DNA from: Sternotherus odoratus
Lineage: Eukaryota > Chordata > Testudines > Kinosternidae
Direction of reading: 5' to 3'
DNA: 64,000 nt
NCBI GenBank assembly: GCA_032164245.1
Contig: JAVMKO010000001.1
Coordinates: 60,928,892 to 60,992,891 of the forward strand
Each line of letters begins with the position of its first letter. Position 1 is the stretch's first letter. This document shows positions 23,308-32,830 of the stretch, in pieces. The notes beneath the pieces were generated by a model. The model did not search any database, was not told where the DNA came from, and saw nothing but the letters and a program-made list of their open reading frames with translations. Both the position numbers and the translations under genes were made by a program.

Positions 23308-23935
23308 TGGGTGAAAATTTTCAGGTTAATTCTCCCAAAATGCAGTTTTGTTTGAACCAAAACTATTCATGAATTTTATGTAAATTTGCAAAAGGGGAGA
23401 AAGTGGAGATAGTAGTGTTGCCTCTCTTCCCTCCCCACAATTCATCTAACCTTTAACCCAGTGATTAGTGCACTCACCTGGGATGTAGAAGATTCAGGTT
23501 CTAGTCTCTCCCCACCCCACCCCCCGAGTTAACAATTTTTTATACACAGTGGAACAGCTTCAACAGGAGGGAAAGTGAGTGAGCCACCCCTGAGTATCCT
23601 GGGTTAGGGCACTCTCCTGAGAGGGAAAGAACCTGACTTCAAATTCCTGTTCCAGAGCAGGTATTCAAACCTGGATCTCTCCCATCCCAGGAGAGTGTAC
23701 TAACTACTGGGCTAAAGGTTATAAGGGGACAGTGCCACCTTCTCCTCCATTTTGTGAATCTATCCCCTTAAAATGCTCAGAAACAGCCTGTGTGGGATTG
23801 AATGTAACCTTTAGCTCAGTCCAAAATGCACCTTTTCGTTTCAGCAAAAAAATCAGATTCCATTTAGTCCATAATGACTTTTTCTTTTGGAACTGTCACC
23901 AAATCCCCAAACCAGTTATTTGCCCAGCTTCAGTC
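23308..23935. repeat. Composite palindromic element with tRNA-like modules
   Basis: A plus-strand tRNA-like module at 23446-23512 has an A-box-like ACCCAGTGATTAGTGCACTC and a B-box-like CAGGTTCTAGTC. A minus-strand module at 23661-23724 has AGCCCAGTAGTTAGTACACT and AGGTTTGAATAC. They face each other as an inverted pair, with a third weaker copy (GGTTAGGGCACTCTCCTGAG ... CTTCAAATTCCTG) at 23600-23655. Outside them AT-rich arms carry GGGTGAAAATTTTCAGG at the left and TTATTTGCCCAGCTTCAG at the right. None of the modules folds as an intact tRNA, and no terminator-bounded gene is seen. I recall similar arrangements in turtle repeats but cannot name the family. Confidence 0.5.
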
Positions 23936-24930
23936 ATGGCACACCAATTGCCTAGCCAAATGGCAGTGCTACCATTTGAGAACCTTGGTTCTAATCCCAA
24001 AATGGACATGTTTTACAGGCTACGTAATTATTATGTAATTCAATTTGAGTAGTGATTTCCCCCACCACTTTTTCATATGAATTAAAATCCCAGTTCTGAG
24101 TAGGGTTTACTCATGTGGGTATTGCCATTAACTTGGTACCATACTCTATAAAGACTACAGATTTGGACCCTATCTTAGCAGTCATGAACTACACATCTGA
24201 TTTTTGTTTTCCAAATTTTAGTGGCCTCTATACCACAGTAAGGAGACAGTCAGCATGATTCCCTGCCTGTCAAACTTCATTTTAATTCTCAATGAAAAAT
24301 AGCAAGTGATGTCTAATTGTACTTGCTGTATGGCAAAAATGGCTTACACAGTGACATGAGAAACCTTTCATAGCATTATCTTCTTTGGGTGAAGGCCTTC
24401 CACTGGTGTGGAAAAAATACCTTGTGCAACAGGAGGAGTTTCACAAGGATAACAACAAAAGGTGTTGAACCTGATTCATGTTCTTAATTGAAAGGCTTAT
24501 GGTAATTCAAGTCTTGCATGCAAATTTGTTCTCTAATAAATCATGGTGATAGCTGATTTAGGTGAAAGGGATGAAAACACTTCATAGACCAGTTTTTTTA
24601 GCTGTATTGCCACTTACAAATGTCAGCATCACAGAGTTTATACTAAAGGAATTGTCGGTGATTTAGCGGACTAATATTTTATGAAAACGCCACCTTACCT
24701 GCGTAGCAGAATATTTAAATGATTAATACAGTATAAGGAATAGTTCTGAACAAACTGCAGGCAAGACAATAAATTCTCTTCAGCTAATTTTAACCATTTA
24801 ATTGAGAAGACCATCAATAATAATTTCCTTGAATTACTTTCTGTATTGTCAAACTACAACACGATGACTTGCTTTATGAAACATTTTCAGTCTAAATACA
24901 TTAGCATAATTTTATTTGCATGATCATAGC
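23936..24930. other. AT-rich DNA, possible conserved non-coding stretch
   Basis: A palindromic-element relic is possible at 24085-24180. From 24490 to 24900 the sequence is repeat-free, mixed in composition and contains ATGCAAAT-type and homeobox-like TAAT motifs. This is only suggestive of non-coding conservation. Confidence 0.4.
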
Positions 24931-26160
24931 ACCAGAGCAGGACTCCATTATGCTATGCACTATACCAATACTGAACAAAGAAAGTCCTTACTCCAGAGAT
25001 TTTATAGCCTAATCATAAGAAAAGAGACAACAGCTAGATAGAGGCAAATGGGGGAGTACAAGGGAACAATGAGAAAAGATTGGTCAGCAGGGTAGGCAGG
25101 ACTCGCAGCACACCAACCATCTAACTGTTAAGTTTTTTGTAGGCATAATTTTGAAGTGTTTGGGGGATAATGAGTGAGTTTTGTGAATGTTTATGGGGAA
25201 CTCCTCCAAAGCATGAAGGACAGCATGGAAGAAAGCACAAAGGTGCTTGTCTGAACATTTATCAAGTGAGTGATGGAGCTAACATCATGATCTGATCAGA
25301 GGCAAGAGTCAGCCTCCAGATAGCAAATGAGAGATGGGAGGTAGGGAGGGGATAGGCATTGAAGGGCCTTGAAAATGAATACAAGCAGCTTGTTTCTGAA
25401 GCACTAGAGAAAGGGGCTGTAGACTGTGTGCTCAGTGAGTTTAGAGATGGAAGAGAGATGTGCAGTGCTGGAGAAGCAAGTGGGATCAAGGATGTGTGTG
25501 TGTTTTTGTTAATATATATGGAAGAGATTAGTGCATGATAATATTGTGGGGGAAGGAAGAGACAGGAAGAAATTGATGAGATTCTCTGTGGAGAAAAAGA
25601 AGTGGAAGCAGAAGGAGAGGAAGATTTGAGAAGTGAGGCAAAAGTGGTGAACAGAATTGTGGGCATAGAATTCAGGTAAGGTGGATAAAGAGTTGTTTAG
25701 CAAGGAAGATGGCAGAACTTAGAGAAGAGAATGAATTTGTAATAGAGGAAGTTGCTTAGTCATGGGATTTCCACCAGAAACACTCTCCAGTGTGAGAGCA
25801 TGAGGAGGGAAATGGATGTAAGGAAGAGACAGGGTGGTTTTTGACGGTGTTGACCTTGATATAGGAGAGGAGGAAAAAGGGTTAAGTGTGGGAGAGACTG
25901 AACAATGATATCAATGGAAAAGAGGGAACACAGTGCAGGGAGGAGAAGGCTGAGAACAGATGAGAAGCCACCAATGCTTGATGGACTGGAAGTCACAGAA
26001 CAACCAAGTAGCAGGGCATGGGAGTGGGAGGGCCTGATAGGTAATGCTGAAAGATACCAAATGATGGTGGGAGTGGAGATAGGAGAGAAATAACTCCACA
26101 ACAGAGATTAGAGAGAGAAATGCTTGATGAAGACCAAGGTATATGAGCGGTGCTTTTGAT
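24931..26160 (-). pseudogene. L2-like LINE relic with the polymerase core deleted
   Basis: Read on the minus strand, the region runs from the end of an endonuclease-like domain (near 26150, LVFIKHFSLSN then VISLLSPLP) through a linker to the C-terminal part of a reverse-transcriptase ORF (SFSRPFNAYPLPTSHLSFAI near 25330-25390). A 3' untranslated region follows, ending in the tail near 24931-24990. Between the two coding blocks there is only about 650 bp, too little for a polymerase domain, so the catalytic core has been lost. Stops and frameshifts are frequent. The purine-rich plus strand is simply the complement. Assignment to the L2/CR1 group rests on recall of turtle copies with the same order. 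Confidence 0.55.
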
Positions 26161-26167
26161 ACATGGG

Positions 26168-26295
26168 AGAGTTAGACTCATAGACTTTAAGGTCAGAAGG
26201 GACCATTATGATCATCTAGTCTGACCTTCTGCAATGCAGGCCACAGAATTTTACCCACCCATTCCTACATATACCTCACCTTGTTGAACTAGGGC
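26168..26295 (-). mobile_element. CR1 LINE 3' tail fragment
   Basis: The motifs TCATAGACTTTAAGGTCAGA, AGGGACCATTATGATCATCT and AATGCAGGCCACAGAATTTT form the reverse complement of the CR1 3' end, a very common short fragment in turtle and crocodile DNA. Only the last 130 bp are present, as usual for 5'-truncated CR1. Confidence 0.8.
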
Positions 26296-26439
26296 TGCAA
26301 GTCAAATGAAAAATTTACAGCTAAGGATTTGGAAGGGTTATCAATATGGAAGAGGACAGGATGAGAAAGAGAGAGATAGGAGTTGAAGGCTGATTGGGAG
26401 GAGGTAGGTGCATAGTAGATGACAGAAGAGTCTGGTGCA

Positions 26440-26709
26440 CAGGGGCGGCTCTGCCCCAAGCGCAGCAGTCAAGTGGCCTCCGGCAGCACGCCTGCGGGTG
26501 GTCCTCTGCTCCTGCCCAGATTCGGCAGCATTTCTGCGAGAGGTCCGCCAGTTCTCTCCACCGAAATGCAGCTGAATCCTCAGGACCAGCAGATCTCCTG
26601 CAGAAACGCCACCGAAGGTAGCCTGACTGCCACCCTGACAACAACCGGCAGGCTGCCCTCCTGCGGCTTGCCGCCCCAAGCACGCCTTTGCTGCTTGGAG
26701 CCACCCCTG
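26440..26709. mobile_element. hAT element, 270 bp, 8-bp duplication
   Basis: Ends are CAGGGGCGGCTC (left) and GGAGCCACCCCTG (right). The flanks are CTGGTGCA (26432-26439) and CTGATGCA (26710-26717), matching at 7 of 8 positions. The GC-rich interior carries inverted segments such as GCCTGCGGGTGG and CCTCCTGCGGCTTGCC. The frames of 100-166 codons on both strands here are artefacts of this element and its purine-rich flanks. Confidence 0.85.
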
Positions 26710-26829
26710 CTGATGCAGTGCTGTTAAAAAGGAGAGAGTAGGAAGGGGAAAGGGTGGAGAGGAAGGAGCAGGAGCAGGAGCAGGGCAGAAGCCCAGCATG
26801 GGCTGATCCAGGGGACCTCATCCTGAAAA

Positions 26830-27625
26830 AAATCTTTTGTGAGCTCTCTCTTCTGGCCTTCTAATAACCCCCCAACCTCACCATCAGAAGCAAGCTCCCA
26901 TACACCAGGACACACCAACTCAGTGGCACCAGAACTACATATGCAAAACCTGAAGACATATCTCCATTGCTACAATGATGAACACAACACATCTTTCAAG
27001 ATCTTTGGGTCCTCTACATGCCTATCACAACATGCGGTGTACCTCATCCAGTGCACCCATGGCAACTATGTAAGTGAAACCAGACAACCACTATGTTCTC
27101 GAATGAACTCACACAGGGAAATGATTGATAAAAGACAAAAGCATCTTATCTGTGGACTTTTCACAATCCCACCTCTCTGTGTCTGACCTATCAGTCCTCA
27201 TCCTCAAAGAAACGTGCACAACACTTTCAAAAGACAAGCCTGGGATCTTAAATTCATAATTCTGCTGGAGTCTAAAAATCATGAACTGAACAGAGACACT
27301 GGATTTATGGCTTATTACAATAATCTATAACCCACTAACCCCCTCTTTTTGTCTTATGACTGTAGAGGTGTTAACAGGCCACTCTACTTTGAATAGTGCC
27401 TTAGAATATGTGTTAACCACTTATGCTAAACCACATGTTCCACCTTGTATTTAGCTAACTGTGACACTTGGAGTACCTTTCCCAGACCCAAAGAACAGCT
27501 CTGTGTGGCTTGAAAGCTTGTCTCTCCTACCAACAGAAGTTGGTTCAATACAAACTATTACCTCAGCCACCTTTTCTCTCTAACATCCTTGGACCAACAT
27601 AGCTACAACTACACTTGCATACAGC
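26830..27625 (+). mobile_element. Second Penelope-like element, 3' portion
   Basis: A degraded coding end with a GIY-YIG-type signature (27036-27183, then frameshifted to about 27330) is followed by a 3' region. That region contains GCTTGAAAGCTTGTCTCTCC, ACCAACAGAAGTTGGTTCAA and a terminus near ACATAGCTACAACTACACTT. The tail differs from the first Penelope-like copy, so this is a distinct family. Its GAAAGCTTG block is comparable to the GAAAGCTTATG of the other. The inverted pair CCAACAGAAGTTGG can form a small hairpin. Reverse transcriptase is absent, so the copy is 5'-truncated. Confidence 0.7.
27036..27183 (+). pseudogene. GIY-YIG endonuclease remnant
   Basis: The plus-strand frame reads VYLIQCTHGNYVSETRQPLC and then SRMNSHREMID. 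The VYLI...YV-ET pairing is the GIY-YIG core. The glycine normally found after YV is replaced by serine. The frame is lost soon after at TGA (27182-27184), and the downstream block DLSVLILKE continues in another frame. It is an inactivated nuclease domain from a Penelope-like element. Confidence 0.7.
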
Positions 27626-30340
27626 ATTTTAAATGACTGACCATTATCTTGTGTAGTACTGAGTTTGGTACTGAAAGTGAATGCTCATGGTAGTCTCTAG
27701 TCATGTCTCTGTTTATTGGAAAAGGGCAAACTTTACATGTGGCCAGATGCTTCTGTGGCTGAATGTTGCTTTCCCTTCTGTAGGTGCGATGCCAGTTCAA
27801 CCAATATCAAGTCCACTACAATTTAATACAGACTTTCAGCTTTCTTTTCAAGGTAGCATGCACTATGAAGTAGCCACTCCCTAACTCTCACCCCCACTCT
27901 GGCTTGTTTCCTTCTTTATCCACTCCAGGTGGAGACCCTGAGTGGCCTTGTTGAATAATACCTATTTTGGGTGAGTTAGATATACATTTCCCATATATCT
28001 CATATGCAAATCTACAGGAAAGAAGGGATCAATCTTTCCAGATTTCATGTAGTTAACAATGTGCTCTAGCTTAATAGAGCACTGCAAAGGGGTTAAAATG
28101 TTACTGTTCTTTTTTTCTCTGCTAGAATGATGGTAGTTGTGGGAGCTGATCTCTTTATTTAATCACATTCTGTAAAATCATTCCAGTATTTCACCTGAAA
28201 TGAATTGCTGTCCAGAGGCCTTATAGGGTCTTACTTCTGCGTTTCTTCTCGAATACTAATATAGGCTGTAATTAATCATTTGTGATCTTACAAAGCATAA
28301 AGCATTTATAGGATCTTCATACCTGACATCTGAACTCTCCACAAGAGACTAGCTGAAATAAGAATAAAACAACAAAAAAGTATATTTCTTCTAGAATGTT
28401 CATACATTTGTAATCCAAAAATGTATGTATTTAAAATGTGCTTTGAGAGAGGTAGTTCAGATTCATCATTGATGTATAGCTCTGACTACAGTCTTGGTTT
28501 TTAGTGTTGACATAGTTAATATTCCTTGTAATTATTCTTAATATCTAAGAGGTAGTTAATTAAAAAAATATTTGCTTTGGTTCAGTACTGGTGTTTTTAG
28601 AGTACAAAATACAAACCTAAATGTTAATTAAAATATTTAAATGATTCTGTTAAACTGTCAAAATTGTAATTGTAGCCTTCATATGACTATTTATGGCTGA
28701 CAACCCTGCTACTTAATTTTTTTAACATTTCAACTTAGGATGAGTAGTGCCACTCAAAAAATAAGCAGTTTCTTAAAGGATCTCAACAAGTTTTTTCCTG
28801 TTTTTAGTAACAGCATTTTTTTAAAAAATCCCCAAATCTTCAATTAAATAAATCTGTCATTTATGTAAATAACTTTTTGCCAGATATCAATTAGATTTTG
28901 ATTTTTTAAAACATTTCTTAATAAAGTATCAGTTGTAATATATTAACGATAGGTTTGCAAAGTGTCTATCACAATGGAGCCCACCTGTGTTTTGGCCCCG
29001 AGGCTTTATCGTCATAAGCATATTGATGAATAATAATAATCTGACTGGAAATAAATTTCAGTTTCCGTGAGATCTTTTGCCTGATCTGTCACTGGTCAAT
29101 ACGAGCTATCATAGATGTGAGTCTAATTTTCAGTACAAATAATAGTTCTTGTTACTCCATGACAGTTTATGAAACTCATGTGCTATATCGTGCTTTCACC
29201 TTAACAGCAATATTGTAATTAGATAAGTATAATCCTATATTTTACAGATAGAACAATGCATTACTAATCTTGATTGGGATATATGGGTGCTGATAAAATA
29301 GAAATAAATAAGAATTCTAAGGATGAAAATAGTCATTATAACATTTGGACATACAAACACCATGACACCGTCAAAATAAGAAAAGTTGTTTCATCATTCT
29401 TTAATAGATTTAAATAAAGAATTGGATGCTCTTTGGAATTGCCGTGGATCCATTATGCTATACACAAAGCCCTGTTCAGTAAAATGCATTAGTATATTAA
29501 TTTTGATATAGTTTTCCAACATAACTAAATAGGTGTTCTGGAAGCACATCTGTGATTGGAAAAACTCTGAATTGCCCATCTGCAGAAAGCCATTTTATTA
29601 GCAAGTTTTCTTTTCTAAACACCACCGTAAGTCATTTCTTAATAGGAACATTGTGAAACTTGGCTACAAGGAAGCCAGCAGCTGCTACGGCTTGTTGAAC
29701 AACTGAGTGCTCTCGTAATGAGGACCATACACTTAAATTTGTTCTATATTTTTTTTTCACACACACAAGAAATGAGTGAAGATAACCAAATTTTTTAATG
29801 ACCCTCAACAAGGCCTTTCATATCTTGCAGGTACATTTTTGTGTCCGTAATAAACTGTGGTGTTAAATTGCAAGCAGAATTAATTGTGTGCATAAATAGT
29901 ATTTAGACATCTGACTTATCGATTGTACCTGCAAACCAGTTTATTAGCAAGCTATATGATCAGATTAGCATTAGCATGAAATACATTGAGTAATAATGTA
30001 ATAATGATTGCTAAAATACTCTCTCCAAACTGGAAATCTTTATTTAAAATGTTGGCTCTGTGTGAAAATGTTAAATACAGCCTGTCAAAGAAACATCAAT
30101 CTGAGAAAAACATAACTTTCTTACTGGGCTGGATGGTGGCAATCACAGAAATTAGAGATGGAGTCTGGGGTTGGGTTATCTACCTCACTCAGCCACATTA
30201 GAGTTTTATTCCCCTTAGCACACCTGGTAGAGCCACTGCCTGCAGGTCAGGTATCCTCCAGTTTAAGGTTTGTTGTGCTGCTTTGAACATTATGCTCTAG
30301 TAACTAAATCATGGGAGAAGAGTCTCCGCTAGTTGACGTA
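27626..30340. other. AT-rich DNA, two candidate conserved stretches
   Basis: No repeat or gene was recognised. The intervals 28900-29110 and 29590-29990 are repeat-free and carry dense TAAT and TTAAT motifs. They are the best places here to look for conserved enhancers, but sequence alone cannot show it. Confidence 0.45.
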
Positions 30341-30615
30341 GGGCCAGATTTAAAGGTTTTTAGATGCCTAAAGATGCAGATAGTAGGTGCATTTGTAAAT
30401 TCTACTAGATGCCTAGGTGAGTTAAACACCTAACACTCATTGAAAATAAATGGGAGATAAACATCTAACCTGCTTAGAAGATTCTGTAAATCCCATTAGG
30501 TTTCTAACACCCATTGACTGTCAAAGGGGCTTAACTTGCTTAGGGGCATTTGTTAATCGCAGTAGGAATCTATCTGCATCTTTAGGCATCTAACTACCTT
30601 TGTAAATCTGGCCCC
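30341..30615. mobile_element. Long-armed palindromic DNA element
   Basis: The left arm GGGCCAGATTTAAAGGTTTT, then GATGCCTAAAGATGCAGATAG, pairs with the right arm CTATCTGCATCTTTAGGCAT, then ACCTTTGTAAATCTGGCCCC. The inverted arms are about 60 bp with a roughly 150-bp loop. The flanks (CGTA, TAGT) do not give a clear duplication longer than TA. It is a fold-back MITE of a type common in sauropsids. Confidence 0.75.
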
Positions 30616-31689
30616 TAGTCTAAACGGGACCTCATATTGATCACACACTGATGTAAATTAGGGGTAACTCCTATTGAAGCCAATTAAGTTATACTGGTTA
30701 AAACCAGAGTGAGTTCAAAATTGGGCCCAATGTCTCTGATTACCAGTAGGCAGAGACAACAACAAAGATTCAAAAAATGCATTCTGAAGACAGGAAGACA
30801 AAAAATAAAGTTACATGCATGTGACACAAAGACATTAGAAGCTTGATAAATCTGGATGAGTTGCATCTTTAACAATAGCTAATATTAAATCCCTGGCCAG
30901 AAGATAGATAATTGGAATCACACAATACACAGCACTTTGGTTTGGCATCAATTTCATAAGATAATAAAACTTATCATTTGTAAGCTTGTCTGATTTCTAG
31001 AAAGACTGAGAACAATTTGATCTGTCCTGGTACATCAGACAGCACAGTGCAGGTGGCTTAAAAACAAAGCATTTAATCAGGCAAAATTTTACTTAAAGTA
31101 CCTGATGATTTATCATCCAGTCCTTGTTCATAGTCAGTTGTCTTTCTAAGCTATTATTCACAGACTATTAAAAAAGCCTGGACTGCATGTGCCATTGCCA
31201 TGAATGCTATTGTACTGTAAATTACAGCTCCAATTTGTTTCGGATTCAGTATAGACTGTCAGCATTGCAGTGACTCATCCTTTTGTGCCTATGAATACTC
31301 TGCAATATCGATACAGAAAATCAGGCTTTGCCACCAATAATTTCTTGGTAACATTGGAATATTCTTAGACTACTCTTTAGTGGGCTCAAAGAAATACTGG
31401 AAATTTAGGCAAATCAGAAATTTAATATTTATTCTTTTCCTCTTGTTTTCCCTTCCTCTTACACATCCTGCTGTATTGAATTCTAATGAAAAATGTGCCT
31501 TTGCCAATGTGGGCTGCTATTTAGATGCAGTCTCTGAGATCCCCATATCAACAATGCATTTAAATTCCAAACTGTTAGTCACATTTCAGCTGCTTCGCCA
31601 GAGTAGCTCCCGGATAGTCAGAGTAAAGCAAAATAAGGAGCTTTCATAGCTGCTTTTCAGTTGAGTTGCATGGAGTATGGGGAATGCCA
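30616..31689. other. AT-rich DNA, no gene supported
   Basis: A palindromic relic is possible at 30644-30728 (TGATGTAAATTAGGGGTAAC ... AAAATTGGGCCC). An 89-codon frame at 31380-31649 begins with a hydrophobic stretch but has no family resemblance and is treated as chance. Confidence 0.45.
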
Positions 31690-32110
31690 GGATGGGCAAA
31701 GGGAAATTGTAGTAGTCAAAGTATGAACTAATCAAGAGCTGCACAAAACTTTTGGCAGCTAGAATAGAGATGAAAAGACAGAGTTGGAACAGCTGTAGAA
31801 GGGGTGGGGAAGCAGGATTTGCTGGTAGTTTGTGTGTGGCGTCAAAAATGGCAATTTAATTGTGACACTGAGACATGGGAGACGGTGAAATTGCTATTGA
31901 TAGTAATGGGTACGGAACTTGAGAGAGATGAGTATTTTTTACTTTGACATTGAATAAGTGGTTGAGGCTAGAGATGAGAGGCTAGATGAAGTGGGAGAGA
32001 TCCCCTGGGAGTCAGTGACAGTAGTTTAAGCTTAGATAGAATAGCAAAGTTAGGGATTGTGTGTAAAGATAGAGTTGGAGAGCCAAAAATTGATCCTCCA
32101 AGGGACAGGG
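31690..32110 (-). pseudogene. Probable L2-like LINE relic
   Basis: The minus strand resembles the middle of the same LINE group as 24931-26160, with fragments such as LPFLTPHTNYQQI and TLTTTISLCPSW. Frames are broken by stops. The call is weak and depends on recall of turtle copies with the same order of short motifs. Confidence 0.35.
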
Positions 32111-32499
32111 GGAGTGACTAAAGTTGGCTGGTAAAAAAAAGAAGTAAAATTTTAATTAAGAATTTTTATCAGTGTTGTGTTTTTCTAAAAAAAAATGAGC
32201 ACTCTGTAAGGTGGTCGAAAACCAGCAATTTAATTAAATTATTTTTTTTACTAAAATCCAAACATCATCTGGCACTAGCAGTGACCTATTGCTTTTGTGT
32301 GTATACTCCCTGTAGAGCTGATTGACCCCTGAGTAAGCAATATTCCCAGCCAGGTAAGGGAACATTGCTATTCTCCTCTGACATAGATGGTCCACCATTG
32401 TTGTGAGAAGTTTGTAAAGACTGTGTGGGCTGTGAAGTGCCCGAAGGAAAGGACTTGGTAGTGTTCTGAGCCTTAGTTGATGGAGATATGTTTTCCTCC

Positions 32500-32830
32500 A
32501 TCTAGGGATCCTTCTGCTCCTGGGTGTCTCCTGATGCCGACGAGGTAGGCACTTGAGGGTGATTGTGTGTTACCTAATGACAATCCTGTGGTACTGAAGG
32601 TGGTCACCCATTGCCAGTGAATGATAGAGCCCAATACCCACTGGTACCATATATGCCCTAATTTGGAATCATGAGGTGCTGCTCTGCACAGGTGTGGATC
32701 CACAGCACTGCTTTTCATTCTCCGGATGAGAACGCACTGGTGTGTGTTCATCCTATGGTGGAGCATCCCTAAGGACAAAAAATCTAAAAACTCAAGTTAC
32801 TGTAAGGTAAGTAACCTCTCCTTTTCTACT
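32500..32830 (-). repeat. Unclassified dispersed repeat remnant
   Basis: The segment AACTCAAGTTACTGTAAGGT followed by AAGTAACCTCTCC is the reverse complement of a GGTTACTTACC...GTAACT motif that I recall at the edge of a dispersed turtle repeat. The rest shows ordinary composition and a broken 101-codon minus frame. Confidence 0.3.

Noticed and set aside
23446..23512. Candidate tRNA gene
   Set aside because: A- and B-box-like motifs are present, but no acceptor stem, anticodon arm pairing or T-run terminator can be drawn.
26321..26821. 166- and 152-codon minus-strand frames
   Set aside because: They span the 270-bp hAT element and purine-rich flanks; no domain is recognisable.
30210..30270. 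tRNA-like segment (CTGGTAGAGCCACTGCCTG)
   Set aside because: Only a weak A-box resemblance, with no B box at the right distance and no stems.
31380..31649. 89-codon frame with a hydrophobic stretch near the N-terminus
   Set aside because: It looks like a signal peptide, but there is no domain, no promoter or splice evidence, and the composition matches the surrounding AT-rich DNA.
32789..32822. Splice-donor-like GGTAAGTAACC
   Set aside because: It falls in a dispersed-repeat motif, and there is no open exon upstream with coding character.
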